Shown piece after piece: positions 9,001-21,300 of a stretch of 64,000 nucleotides of DNA (its first letter is position 1; every line of letters begins with the position of its first letter). The notes below the pieces were generated by a model. That model made no database searches and was not told the origin of the DNA. It saw only the letters and a program-made list of their open reading frames with translations. This DNA is from Saprospiraceae bacterium (GTDB taxonomy: Bacteria > Bacteroidota > Bacteroidia > Chitinophagales > Saprospiraceae). The DNA lies in contig JADKGF010000003.1 of NCBI GenBank assembly GCA_016717105.1, positions 124,001-188,000 of the forward strand. The letters are read 5' to 3'. Made by a program: the position numbers and the translations under genes.

Positions 9001-12000
9001 CGCAGTCAGCCCATTAGGATTGAAGATATTATTTGTCAAAGTAATTCCTGTCGGATTGATGACACTAAATGTACCTCCCAAACCAGGATTACCTTTTCTT
9101 GTAGTCATATCTACTGGACTTGAGCCTGCATTACAAAGTGGCCCTGTTGGTAAAATTTGTGGACATTGACAAGCATTTACTGTTACTAAAAGTGTGTCTT
9201 TGACATTTACACATGGTGAAATTGCATTTAATGTTGTAAACTCAAACTGATAGTTCCCTGTAGGAATACTAAGAAAGCTTACATTGGTTGGATCTGTGGT
9301 GAAATCGACACCAGATGTTGTAATTTCACGCCAAGACCCTTGTGTTCCAGCAGGGCTTATTTGTGCTGTGAAATTGATAAAACTTGGGCCAAAGCCGTCA
9401 TTTGTTCGACATACAACAATAGGAGATGTTGGCAATGTTAACGCAGGTGTTATATTATTTATAACAGTAACTGTATCATTTCCAGTACATGTAGATTTTG
9501 TGACATTTACCCAGAAATTACCTCCTGTATTGACCGTTATAGTCTGGGTCGTAGCACCTGTATTCCATAAATAGGTATCAAATCCTGCACCTGCATCTAA
9601 AGTTCCGTTAGCACCATCACAGATACTGAGTTCATTTATATTTGGAGTCAAGTTGCTGCTCACGATTATACTTACAGGAATTTGGGTCTTGCACCCTTGA
9701 GGAGATGTCCCTTCTAAAGTATAATTTCCCGCCATTGATGTAGTCAAGGTTGCACCCGAAATAGTAGAGCCACCTTGTGTCCAAGTGAATGTTGTGCCAG
9801 GTATATCACTACTAGCTGTAAGTGTTGTCGATTGCCCTGTACATATTGATGTTGATCCAGAAAAGCTAATGACGGGCGCTGGATTTACAGTAATTGTGGC
9901 TGATGCAATATTTTTACATCCATTAGATTCTGTAGCTGTGACTACATATGTGGTGGTAGATGAAGGACTTACTGCAATACTTGAAGTCGTACCTCCATTG
10001 GACCAAACATATGAAGTATATGCAGTGGCATTTGATACCATTATTGTTGCAGGGCCACCATTTACACATCGCTGCGTATTTCCAGCGAGGATTACTGGCG
10101 TACTGTTGGCTACAATTACTGTAAGGGTACGCTCTATGATACAACCACTTCCTGAATATGTTATGAGTTTAAAACAATTGCCATAAACAGTCATATCAAT
10201 ATCTTCGAAAGTTGAAGTGTTATTATACATCGTACCAATGTAGGTATCGTCACAAGCATATAATTCAAATCTGTCCAAACCTGTACTACTACCACCGATA
10301 TCAAAATTTCCCACTAAATCTACCAAACTACTACCGCAAGCAACTTGCAAATAGGTAAAGGTCACATTTGGTCCTTGATCGACAGATACAAATGCTTCTG
10401 CTGTTCCTGTACATCCCCATGAGTCTGTCACTGTAAGTAACAAAGTACCTGATGTATTTTGAGATGATTCTTCTAGCAAGTTATATTGGTCATCCCAAGG
10501 TGAGAAGAAAGGAGTTCCAAATCCAACTATACCAGGCGGATTGGTCCAAGTTAACGTGTATGGAGCCAAACCTGAATTTACTGTAGCATATATTGGATTT
10601 GAGTTACCTACAACTCCATCTTTACATGCGATTATTTCCGTAGGATCGATGGAGACAGTTACTGGATCTTTTATATCTACTTCTACGGAAGCTGTACCAG
10701 TACATCCATGATCATCGGTGATGGTAACATAGTAAGATGTAGGTGATTGAGGGCATGCTTGTACAGTTTGTCCTGACCCATTAATACCTTGACCTGACCA
10801 TTGAAAATCTACATAAACACCAGTTCCTCCGGTTGGATTTGCCGTAAGTGGTACACAATCTCCAGGATTACAAACGTAAGCTGGATTTGGTGAAATGGTA
10901 GCTTCGATATTTGGATAAACCGTAACTAAAATAGTTACTGGCGGGCTTTGACAGACTTGTCCTGGGATAGTACCATAAACAGTGTATGTCACAATCTGAG
11001 GTGTTGTGGTAAGATTTACTAATGTCTCCAAAAGATTCATTTGACCGAATGGGAATGTACCACTTAGAGTTTCTCCTGTTACATTTGGATTATCAGTAGT
11101 TGTTAAGATAATATCTGCGGTTGGATCACTTGCTGTAGCAGTTACCAAAACTGGAACGCCACTACAAGTCTCTTTATCTTCTTTGTCAATAGTGATCAAT
11201 GAGTTACATGCCGCTACACCTTGCCATTCGAATGGAGTAGATAATCCACAAGACAAATTTGTCCAACATCCTGTCTCTCCGTCAGCAAAGGAAAACATAG
11301 TAAGCCTTAGTCTTGCCATTTGGCATTCAGCCGCTGTTTCAAACTCTTTTACTTTTAGGTCAAAACAAACATTAACATTCTGACCAGATCCACAGCCTGC
11401 TGGCAAGCCCCAAGCGGTATCCGGATTACTTCCATCAGTACAGTCAGGTCCAGAGCCTGGCGAAGACCAATACCATCCTGCTGGCATATCACCGCCTGCA
11501 GCCAAGCCTCCTGCTCCCCATGATAAGCCAAGGCTGCCATCTGGTAAGAAAAAAGGACTATATATTGTAGATGCAAAATTATAATGAACCACGCCCTCGT
11601 TTAACCAAACTGCACCGCCGGGACCAGGTTGACTTGACAAAGGAAGTGCAACAAGATCCCATCCTTCATACACGACGGGTACAATACCCTGTATCCATTG
11701 ACAATTGTTACCATTTGGAGGTACTGTACCTCCAGGAGAGACTATAAAATTTACGTTATAACAAAAGTGTACCGTTTCTCCAGCACAAAATGGTCCAGTA
11801 ACGGGTTCACCTGGGTGTTCAGGTCGAGTAACATCAAGTGTTGCGCTATAACAATCAAATGCTCCCGCATCAAAAGCGTTAACACATACCGAAAAATTAT
11901 CATCTAAATTATCTCCACCTGCAGCTTCTACTCGTACGATTATTGTTCCTGAACCTACTGGAGCAGGATCTGTTATTGCTCCTGAAAAACAGGATACAAA

Positions 12001-14780
12001 TGGACTAAAACAATCGTTAGCAATACTAATGATTGGTGAGAAAGAAGCGTCCGTAACCTGAACCACTATGGCACTGGCTGTTGTAGGATCCACATTGAAT
12101 ACATAGTATGTTGCATTCCCATCAGGATCACAAGCACCATCACCACAGACGGACAAATTACAACCAGGAAGGCATGCTTGTCCACCAGTAGGTACTGTGG
12201 TGGATGGAGCAGATGCACAATCTACAGCTGATGCACAAGAACCGGTATGAGGTACGGCTGATAAAGAAAATGTACCACAAGTAGCAGCAGATGAACCCAC
12301 GCGGATGTATATATTATTGGTTTCAAAATCTAGACATCTTAAAGTTACACTTATAGCTGAATTATTACATGAAGGTCTGAAATCTGCATTTGGCAAAGGG
12401 CTTATCGCATTGCAATCTGTGCCAGAAAAAGCTTCTACAACAAATGGGGCTGACATTGAAGTATTTGTAAAGCTTAGATCAATTGATACAACTCCAGGAG
12501 AAGCAGGTATAACAAACCAAACTGAGGCCTCAGAGCCAGCACATTGGCTTGCCACTTCCTGATTTGCGCAACAAGTGGTATTTTGTGTTGCTGTACCAAT
12601 TGTTTCTGCAGTACATGGTGTATCATTTGGTGGTGGTACATTCTCAGTTATTGCAAATGAATATGCAGTACCCGAGGCATGACCTACAGCAATGTAATAT
12701 GTTGCGCCTCCTGTGACTGGTACAGATGTGGTATTTGATGTTACACAACCAGCGCCAGGTAGTTGGCTTGGGCTATTAGATCCGCATGGTGATGATTCGA
12801 AAATACCCAAATATGCACCACCAGTAATATTTGTTATATCAATAGAAGTTGCATTGGCATCTATTGTTATAGTATGCCAAGTGGTAGGATCTGTCCCGAA
12901 ATTGCAACTTCCTATAGAAAATAACTCATCACATGCGTTTGTATTATTGCCAGAAATGGTTACAGGTTCACAAGCTACCAATGCGTGGGCAGTCGCATTG
13001 TCACATAGATCATTTCCTGGAGCCGATGGTCCACCTGTAATTTGGCTTACAGATATATTAAAATCACCAGCATTAGCAGATGATGTGGCTATTTGTAAAT
13101 TATATGTGCCTGGAGGAATACAAAGTATTTGTGTGGCTGCTCCTACCGTAAAGCAACCTTCACCAACCGCAGTGGTACCACAGCCTGTAACAGCTAATGT
13201 ACCAGCGCCGCTTCCTGTCATTGGGTCAGAGCCTGTTCCCGTTACTGTAAACTCTATCCCACTATTTCCTGCATCCACGGTTACAGTAAACCATACAGAT
13301 GCTTCATAAGCGGTTGATGCACAGTTTAATGAGTAATCAGGGCCAGCACAGTTGTTTGTTGCCGCCGCACTACCACCTGATCCTAAATCAATATTTGCTA
13401 CCTCACAATCATCATTAGCTGGTGATTGTGTTACTGTAATTGTAATATTATCTGTTGCAGTACATCCATTGCCATCTGTCACGGTAACCGTCCAAGGTCC
13501 GTTATGCTGAGTAAAATCTGCAGACCCAATATTGAGCGGAGATCCTGCACTTGTTCCGCCTGGTAGTGTCCAGTCATACTGTAATGTTCCACTTCCGGTA
13601 CCTGCTACTACAAGATTTATAGGATCGCCTTCACAAATCGTAAAATCTAAAGGTGAATTTCCATTGTTTACATTTTGAATCTCTACTCCAGTTGGAAGTG
13701 GGTTTACGGTCAAAGTGATTGTTGAAGTTGCATAACAACCAGTTGTTGCGTCGGTTACTCTAGCATAAATTGTGCCATCTGTGCTTTGATAAGCTGTACT
13801 CAAAGGATTGGTATTCATCATTGCATCAGCTGAAGTTGCATGGTAACTAATGGTTATTCCACCAGAAGCATTTACATCAGGATCTGCATCGGTCAGTATG
13901 AAATCTCCTATATTCCCACCAGGCGTATTTTCGCATACTTCAAGTGTAGCATTATTTGCTGTTGGTGGATTATTAATATTAATTGTCTGAGTTGCAGAAT
14001 CAGTGCATCCATTAGCGTCAGTTACTGTTACAGTATAAGTACCTCCATTGCTAGCAGCACTCATTATGACAGTTAAGGTATTGGAAGTATTGGAAAGCGG
14101 GCCGCCATTTAGTTCCCACGCATAGCTAGTAGCTCCAGCAGGCGTGGCTGTTAATGTAAAATCATCACCCAAACAAACTTCTCCATCATTGCTTGCATTT
14201 GGCTCTGTTACAGCAAGTGATGCGGATACAGTGGAAGGTCCAGAACTAACAGTTATATCAAAATTACCTGCATTGGCAGTAAGACTTGCTACTTGAATTA
14301 AGTATGTTCCAGCCGCAAGGCAATGAGAGGACCACTACCCGTGCCTAATGGTGTACTAAAAGTACAATCAGCATATACACCAATGACTGGATTTATAATC
14401 GGCGGTGTACCAGCTGTCAAGTTTATACTGATGGTTTGATCTGGTGCCGACAATTGGTATTCGTACCATACCGAATTAAATGGCGTAATGCCTCCAGGTG
14501 CTGTTTCCCCTGCTTGAGATGTTGCTTCTATAGTGGTTCCAGAAGTTGTAACTCCATTACCCAGCATGGGAATTATACCTGTATTACAATCATCATTTGC
14601 TGGAGGCACGAGATTTGGGTGATTATTACTCTCTAGAAAAAGTAATACATTCCATTTGAAAACTTGGGGAGAAAAATCAAATGTAGCATATTTTGATTTA
14701 AAATTTAAATCGTAAATTTCAGCAGCATTGATCGTAATAAAACTACAAATTACAAATAAAGTAAAAATTAAATTTCTCAT
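6037..14780 (-). CDS. Giant T9SS type B surface protein with Ig/PKD-like repeats (one frameshift)
   Basis: Two minus-strand frames, 14298-14780 and 6037 to about 14315, together encode one protein of about 2,914 residues. The first begins with a signal peptide (MRNLIFTLFVICSFITINA) and a PPANDDC domain. It loses frame near 14320, where ...GPLIAL should run on into ...LAAGTYLIQVAS; adding one base restores a whole number of codons. Further on are another three or four Cys-rich NDDC-type domains, then many Ig/PKD/SprB-like repeats with the TVTDxxGC and TYTVTV motifs. The end is a gliding-motility-type (CHU_C, T9SS type B) sorting domain: CIPNIVVPS, YDRWGNLLF, WNGTFKNQPVVPGVYVYQI. It is probably a cell-surface adhesin exported by T9SS. 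A consensus promoter precedes it and a terminator follows. The frameshift may be a sequencing error. Confidence 0.85.
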
Positions 14781-14886
14781 TAATTTTGGTTAAAGGCCTT
14801 GAAAAAATGCACTATTTTTTAAATAAACGAACTTCGTAAGGGGACGCTTTTATATCTGGGCTGTTAAATTGCGCACAGATAAAAAT

Positions 14887-14917
14887 CAAAGTTAAGGTTT
14901 TGTAAATCAATCACAAA
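14887..14917 (-). promoter_or_regulatory. Bacteroidota promoter for the giant surface protein
   Basis: On the minus strand, -33 TTTG (14914-14917) is followed by exactly 19 bases and -7 TAACTTTG (14887-14894), matching TTTG-N19-TAnnTTTG. Transcription would start near 14881, leaving a leader of about 100 bases before ATG 14780. The remainder of the 331-base gap (14781-15111) is A/T-rich and shows nothing else. Confidence 0.72.
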
Positions 14918-15111
14918 AAATCAATCAAAAAAGTTTATGTATTATAAATAAATATATAAAATATAATTTGGCAATTGTGTATAAAAATGGATTTATATAT
15001 TTAGTTAGTGAATATTGTTGCTATTAAAAGAAATTATATATTAAAATAGGTTGATAGGACAGACATATATTTTTTTTACGAAATTATTTAATTTTCGGAT
15101 TGTCAGTTTTA

Positions 15112-16056
15112 TCATTTGTAATCAGAAACATGGTGTTCTTTCGCAATGAAAAATCCATCATTGCCTTGTTTTTGATATAAAGGCATCAGTAAAATACCAT
15201 CAAAAGGAGCATAAACTGGTTCATCTTTGTATATTGCTAATAAAGTCCCTTTTTGGATTTTATCAAAATTTCGATACCCTGGTTTCATTTCCCATTTGTC
15301 GTTTTCATCTACCTGGTATCTATAGAAAACTTCTACAATTTTTGGCAATGTTTCACTTAGGTTTTTTAATATTTCATCGTGCTTATATGATACATCATGT
15401 GCTTCTATAACACCAATAGATCGCATAAAGTTGATAGTGGCGGCAATGCAGCGATTGACCGAAAGTGGATCATCGTGGTGTCCTCCTTCAAACGCAATCG
15501 CTGTGGTAGGAAGACCTGTGTTTTCTTCCTGAAAATAATGTAAAGTGGTCCCACTTATGCCGTAAAGTAACCCCAAAATCACCGGCGCGTGTATTTCATA
15601 AGCGATTCTTATACTCTCTGCTTCATTGGTGGAAATGCAAAATATACCTTCGGATGATGTAGTGTGTAGATCAAGCAAATATAATTTTTTTGATTTTGTA
15701 GTTGCCAATTCTGTCCCTATAATATCGAGCATGTCTTTGATTTCTAAGTCTTCATCTTGTAGCTCAGAATTATTTTGGGTTTTTAAAAAGTGGATATGTT
15801 CTGACGACCAGCATCTATTTATGTCTTTGGAAATATAACGCACTCCTTTGTTATAAGCCTTTAGATTGCCGACAAGGCCAATAATTTCTCCTTTATAGGT
15901 AAACTCAGGATTGGTGACAGGTTCTACTTCTAACATCTTAAAGAGTAAGCCCAAAGCCTTAACACCTGCTGGCTCATTGCCGTGCATTCCAGCTGTGATA
16001 ACCACTAATGGGCCATCTGTTGTCCCTTTGTATTTACCTATTATTCTGTTTTCCAC
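15112..16056 (-). CDS. AstE/AspA-family (M14-like) zinc hydrolase
   Basis: A 314-residue protein of the succinylglutamate desuccinylase/aspartoacylase family. Zinc-site motifs are seen: AGMHGNEPAG (H25, E28) and LLDLHTTSSEG (H131). The substrate arginine region DINRCW (R81) and a candidate catalytic acid in FEGGHHDD (E190) are also present. The C-terminal ~80 residues contain a lipoyl/barrel-like extension (KGTLLAIYKDEPVYAPFDGILLMP) found in many members. It should cleave an N-acyl amino acid, but the substrate is not evident. The closest upstream gene on the strand is the WD40 protein, 77 bases away, so they may be co-transcribed. Confidence 0.83.
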   Translation of the reverse strand: MENRIIGKYKGTTDGPLVVITAGMHGNEPAGVKALGLLFKMLEVEPVTNPEFTYKGEIIGLVGNLKAYNKGVRYISKDINRCWSSEHIHFLKTQNNSELQDEDLEIKDMLDIIGTELATTKSKKLYLLDLHTTSSEGIFCISTNEAESIRIAYEIHAPVILGLLYGISGTTLHYFQEENTGLPTTAIAFEGGHHDDPLSVNRCIAATINFMRSIGVIEAHDVSYKHDEILKNLSETLPKIVEVFYRYQVDENDKWEMKPGYRNFDKIQKGTLLAIYKDEPVYAPFDGILLMPLYQKQGNDGFFIAKEHHVSDYK

Positions 16057-16133
16057 GATAATGTGATTAAAAAATTAAAGATGAGCCAAGATAAAACAAA
16101 GCCTTTTTATTTAATCACAAAACACCATAAAAA

Positions 16134-17084
16134 TTATCCGTTTTTCGAATTGTTTGTTTCTTTGATGTCAGTTGAAATACTCCATAATTTTATCAATTTG
16201 TCATCACCCGCAGAAACAAGGATTTTGTCAGTTGGTAGCCAAAGTAATGTATTGACAGAGTGACGATGGCCACCTTTACTATGATCTACTGTCGCTATCG
16301 GAGTTAAATCATCAGCTTGCCAGACACGTACGTTATGATCTCTCGAAGCCGTAACTATTAATTTGTGTGATGGTATTTGGACGATCTTATTTATTGTGTA
16401 CCAATGGGCTGGGATATCATATTTTATCGGATAAACTGATGATGTAGTACGCATTTTAAGATGTGCATCTCTACCACCAGAAAGCAAGATATTGTCACCA
16501 TTCAATAATAATGAAAACACAGTATTTTCATGTGCATTTTTTATTATGTCAACAACTTCCCACGAATTTGTATCCAAAATATAAATATTATGATCACTGG
16601 AGCCGACGTATAATCGATTCTTTTTCTTGTCAAAGGCCAATGACCTGACACCTTGAGTGGAAAGTCGAACCGAAATCACAGGTTGAAAATTTTCTTGATT
16701 CCACACGCAAATGAAACCATCACCACTTGCCGTTATTACAGTGGATTCATCTAATGCAATGATGTCGAAGACACTATTTTTATGGGCTTTGAATTTTGAT
16801 ATTATTTTATTGTGGAACAAGTCTATCCAATACACAAAACCTAGAATATCTCCAGCAATCAATATTTTGCCATGATAATCAAGTGCACAACAAAAAAGCT
16901 TTGACTCTGAGTCGGCAATTAGCAAACCATCTTGGCTCTGACCTGTGGCATCCCAAGCGACTATCCAACCATCTCCTGCTACAGAATAAAATTTTTCTGC
17001 ACCGGCATGATATCCTAAGCCATATACGGCACCGCGATGGCCTGAATATTCGTTTATTTTTGTGATTGTATGCGAAAAATGCAA
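16134..17084 (-). CDS. WD40-repeat beta-propeller protein
   Basis: A 316-residue protein made almost entirely of about seven WD40 repeats, each with the GH...V...D..I.[VL]W pattern: SGHRGAVYGLGY, WIVAWD, DGFICVWN, DHNIYILD, RDHNVRVWQ, DDKLIKLWS. It has no signal peptide, so it is a cytoplasmic seven-blade propeller and probably a protein-interaction scaffold. No enzymatic domain is attached. It lies divergently from the phosphopantetheinyl transferase gene with 78 bases between them. Small propellers of this kind are common in Bacteroidota, generally without assigned function. Confidence 0.85.
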   Translation of the reverse strand: MHFSHTITKINEYSGHRGAVYGLGYHAGAEKFYSVAGDGWIVAWDATGQSQDGLLIADSESKLFCCALDYHGKILIAGDILGFVYWIDLFHNKIISKFKAHKNSVFDIIALDESTVITASGDGFICVWNQENFQPVISVRLSTQGVRSLAFDKKKNRLYVGSSDHNIYILDTNSWEVVDIIKNAHENTVFSLLLNGDNILLSGGRDAHLKMRTTSSVYPIKYDIPAHWYTINKIVQIPSHKLIVTASRDHNVRVWQADDLTPIATVDHSKGGHRHSVNTLLWLPTDKILVSAGDDKLIKLWSISTDIKETNNSKNG

Positions 17085-17162
17085 AGTAATCTTAATTTTA
17101 CCGTCTAATGATTAACCAAACGGATACATTAAAGTTTAACAAATTTCAAAGTAATATTTCAG

Positions 17163-17792
17163 GTGAGTCTTTTATTTAAGTCCGATCTTTTTCCGGAAGG
17201 CGTTTACGGTTTATGGCATACGAGTGAACCAGACGAATATTTTTTAGAAAATATGGAAATTTATTCAGATGAAAGAGCTGAATTTGACAAATTGAAGTCA
17301 TCAAAAAGGTCTGAATGGCTTTCTTCAAGATATCTGCTTCATTTGTTATCTCAAAGATCGATCAGAGGTGCATGCAAGAAAGATGAATACGGCAAACCAT
17401 ACTTGGAAAATTCTCCTTACTTCATATCGATCAGTCATTCAGCAGATTATACTGCAGTAATCGCATCTTCAAAGTTGGTTGGAATCGATATTCAAGTTAT
17501 TACACCCAAGATAGAAAGAATTATATCCAGATTTGCAAAAGAAAGCGAATATGCACAATACAATAGTCTATTGCATTATCATGTGATATGGGGAGCAAAG
17601 GAAGCTATGTACAAAGCTTACGGCAAAAAATCGCTTGACTTCAAGAAAAATATGCATGTCGAGTCTTTTGATTATAAGTCAGAAGGTTTCTTTTTTCGCG
17701 GATACGTAGCGAAAGGTGAGATTTTTCAAAATTATACTTTATTTTGCAGACAATTTCAAGATTTAATATTAGTATATGCCATCGACGAGTAA
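17163..17792 (+). CDS. Sfp-type 4'-phosphopantetheinyl transferase
   Basis: A 209-residue member of the Sfp/Gsp superfamily, which transfers 4'-phosphopantetheine from CoA to carrier proteins. Motifs are in the right order: FISISHS (residues 88-93), VGIDIQ with the Mg-binding D109, and WGAKEAMYKAYG (W143, K146, E147, K151). The start is GTG 17163; no in-frame ATG upstream would keep a normal length, and the next ATG (residue 31) would remove conserved N-terminal sequence. The downstream lipoprotein gene overlaps its stop by 17 bases. No carrier-protein synthase is nearby, so acyl carrier protein is the likely target (inference). Confidence 0.86.
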   Translation: MSLLFKSDLFPEGVYGLWHTSEPDEYFLENMEIYSDERAEFDKLKSSKRSEWLSSRYLLHLLSQRSIRGACKKDEYGKPYLENSPYFISISHSADYTAVIASSKLVGIDIQVITPKIERIISRFAKESEYAQYNSLLHYHVIWGAKEAMYKAYGKKSLDFKKNMHVESFDYKSEGFFFRGYVAKGEIFQNYTLFCRQFQDLILVYAIDE

Positions 17793-18231
17793 TTCTATCC
17801 TACATTGGGTGATTTTTATTTTATGTATTCAGCTTTTTGCTTGTAAGTCTAAAACAAAGGATGAACCAGCCTTGGAACCTGAACAAGCATCTGTGTACGA
17901 AAGTGCTGAATTTCAAGACTTTTATCAAAAATTTAGTACGGACAGTGTGTTTCAAATGGAGCACATTGTGTTTCCCTTAGAAGGCATGAGAAGTCCCAAA
18001 GATAGCTTGGATATTATTGACCCTAATTTCAGATGGCAGCAAGATACATGGAAGATTCACAAGCCATATGATGATATGAATGGTACCTACATCAGGGAAT
18101 TTATCGATATTCCGGGTATCGTCTCCGAACGAATTTCTGATGAGTCGGGGCAATATTCTATGGAAAGACGATTTGGAAAATTATCATCAGGATGGCATTT
18201 GATATATTATCGGGAAATGGGCCGATATTGA
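17776..18231 (+). CDS. Lipoprotein, DUF4348-like
   Basis: A 151-residue lipoprotein: a hydrophobic N-terminus ends in the lipobox LFAC (cysteine at residue 23). The body contains FQDFYQKFSTDSVFQ followed by HIVFPL, which resembles the DUF4348 family of Bacteroidota lipoproteins. I am moderately sure of that match from memory. The gene overlaps the phosphopantetheinyl transferase by 17 bases and is probably translated with it. The function of the family is unknown to me. No terminator is obvious before the next promoter. Confidence 0.68.
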   Translation: MPSTSNSILHWVIFILCIQLFACKSKTKDEPALEPEQASVYESAEFQDFYQKFSTDSVFQMEHIVFPLEGMRSPKDSLDIIDPNFRWQQDTWKIHKPYDDMNGTYIREFIDIPGIVSERISDESGQYSMERRFGKLSSGWHLIYYREMGRY

Positions 18232-18325
18232 TAAACTCATGATCGTTTTGCTTGTTTATACCATAAAAATGGTCGGTTGTGATACATTTATCCACAAAGA
18301 AGCCTGCCGTTTACCAATTATATTT

Positions 18326-18333
18326 TAATTTTG
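18326..18333 (+). promoter_or_regulatory. -7 element for the metalloprotease gene
   Basis: TAATTTTG matches the Bacteroidota -7 consensus TAnnTTTG and lies 23 bases before ATG 18357. I see no TTTG at the expected 19-base spacing upstream, so this is a half-match. Confidence 0.4.
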
Positions 18334-18356
18334 GCACTTTAAAACAACTTTATATA

Positions 18357-21300
18357 ATGAATAAGAATCTTTTAATCCTTGGTTTTCTTACCATGTTTCT
18401 CACTGATATCTCGGCTCAGTCCTATTGGAAGAAAACTGATGAATCAAAAATCTCGCTTAGAAATGATGATGAACGAACAGTCATTCCAGAAAAATATGCC
18501 GTTTTCAATTTGGACGTAACAGCGATTAAGCATTATTTGCAATCCTGTCCATTGGAATTTACAACTTCAAAAGGTTTGACTTTGGATATTCCGATGCCTG
18601 ATGGACAGTTGGAGAAGTTTGAAGTGTTTGAGTCTCCAGTGATGCAGTCAGAGATAGCAAAAAAATATGCATCAATCAAATCTTATAAAGCGTACAGTCT
18701 GAAGGATAAAACTAAGAATATGCGTTTTTCATTAGCAGACAATGGATTTTATGCCGCAATAAACGCTATAGATGGTGAAAAATACATCGATCCATATTCT
18801 GAAAAGAACACCAATGATTATGTGGTCTACAATGTCAAAGACCATAAAAGTGATATATACAGCAAGATACCGATGTGTGGTGTCAGCGGTGAAGTGAGAC
18901 CTGCAGCTGACCATTTCAGACCAACATCTGCAAGGGCTGCAGAAATTGTAGAATTACGGGTATTTAAACTTGCAATGGCCTGTACAGGTGAATGGGGTAA
19001 AGTAACAAGAAGAGGAACTGTAGAAAAATGTATGGCTGATATCAATACTATGGTCAATCGTATGAATTCAATTTATGAAAATGAAATGGCGATGCGATTT
19101 GTTATCATTGATAATAACGATAAATTGATATTTTTGGATCCAAATACCGATCCATACAACAATTCAGACCAAGGAAAAGTGATTTTAGGTACTAATACTA
19201 GCGTTATTGCCCAGCAAGGTATTACGAGCACCTCATATGATGTTGGGCACGTTTTATCTATTTGTTTTGATATCGGAGGTGTAGCACAAGGTGGCTCTGC
19301 ATGTCAGTCCAATAAAGGAAATGGTGTCACTTGTAATAATGATAATGATCTCACCAACATAGTGACAAGAGTTATGGCGCATGAAGTAGGCCATCAATTC
19401 GATGCATCGCATACATGGAATATTTGTCAGCCTAATGATGCAAATGTTGATCAACAAAGAGCTTCTAACTTTGCGTATGAACCAGGTAGTGGATCTACCA
19501 TCATGTCTTATGCAGGTTCATGCAGTTCAGACAATGTGAGCCCAGATAATGATGATTATTTTCACGTTGCTTCTTTAGAGCAAATGTATAAAAAAACATA
19601 TTCAGGTGGAAATGCATCCAGTTGTTCAGACAAGATACCAACTACCAATCATTTTCCAGCCATCAAAGTTCCAAGTGAGTCATACACTTTACCAATAAGT
19701 ACACCATTTGTACTTGAAGGTAGTGCCACTGATGAAGACGGAGATGCTTTGACCTACTGTTGGGAGCAGTTTGATTTGGGACCAAAAGTTGCTTTGGGTA
19801 CAAATGGCGCTGAAGGACCGTTATTTAGGTCATTTAAACCTTCAAACGTTGGATATCGCTTCTTTCCTAAAGCTGGTAATATTTTAGCTGGCACAACAAC
19901 GGATAAAACAGAAGTTTTGCCAAATGTGAGTAGAGAAATGAACTTCAGACTTACTGTTAGAGACAATAATGCTCAAGTTGGTGGTGTATTGTGGGAAGAT
20001 TATTCATTGGATTTTACTGAAACTGCTGGTCCTTTTGTTATCACATATCCTTCAAGTGCCGAAAAGTTCAAAATTGGAGATCAAGTAAATGTAACTTGGG
20101 ATGTTGCAAATACCAATGTAGCACCTGTCAATTGTAAGGCTGTAAATATCTATGGATCTTATGCAAGTGCTTGACATCAAAGTGATCCAAATTTGGTACC
20201 ACTAGCATTAAATGTACCAAATGATGGTAGCCAAGCTGTGTATATTCCAAATAAAACATCCAATTTATTTAGAATAGTAATTAAAGCGGCTGATAATATC
20301 TTCTTAACCACGCATAAATCATTAGCCAAAGTAGAAGCGCCTACAGGTCCAGCTATTTATGTAGAGACACAACAGAATCATTTGAAAATTTGTCAGCCTG
20401 ATGCAGCTGAAGTTAGTTTTACCACAGCAGGTTTGACTGGTTATACAGGTGATATAAAATTTGAACTTGTAGAACCATTGCCGGCTGGATTGACAGGCGC
20501 ATTTGAAAATGATAAAGTGGTTGCTGGTAGTACAAACAAATTTACCCTAAATACAACTAATGTTTCAGGAAACCTTGTTGGAGAATTCCAAATTAGGACT
20601 TTTGCTGAAGGAATAGATACAATAATCAGGGTGATTTCTTATGATATTACAGGAGGAAATTTAAATGGTTTGAGTACACTTCTGCCTTTAGCGGATGCAA
20701 GCAATGTGGCTTCAAATACAAAATTTGAATGGTCAAAAATTAAAGATGCTATCGCATATGAATGGCAGCTTGCTATAAGCCCAGATTTCGCTGGGGCGAA
20801 TCTTGTAACACAATTGCAACTAACCGATACCTTGGTTAATAGTAGTATAATTCTAGAAAAATCTACCATTTATTATTGGAGAGTTAGAGCCTTAAATTCA
20901 TGTAGAGCAGGATCATGGTCCAAAATAAGCGCATTCAGCACAGAAGCACTTTCTTGTAAGGAATACTCTAGTGGCACTCAATCTGTTGTTTTATCATCTG
21001 CGGGTACACCTACGGGTGAACTTACCGTTAATATTCCTGATCAAGGAACGATTAGCGATCTTAATGTAAAACTAATCAAGGCCGATCATGCCAGAGTTGG
21101 TGATCTTGTTGTGTATCTGGTTGCACCATCATCTAAGGAAGCATTACTTTGGAAGCAACAGTGTTCAAGTCAGGCAAATATTAATGTAGGATTAGATGAT
21201 CAAGCACCACAATTTTTTCAATGTCCGATAAATACAGGTAAAGTACTACGTACACATATTGCCAATGGTGGACAGAAATTGGATATTTTTAATGGTGAGC

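Noticed and set aside
12713..13309. 198-codon plus-strand frame inside the giant surface protein gene
   Set aside because: It is antisense to a well-supported gene with clear domains; low-complexity Val/Thr/Pro content comes from the complementary repeats. Other plus-strand frames in 6037-14780 are rejected likewise.
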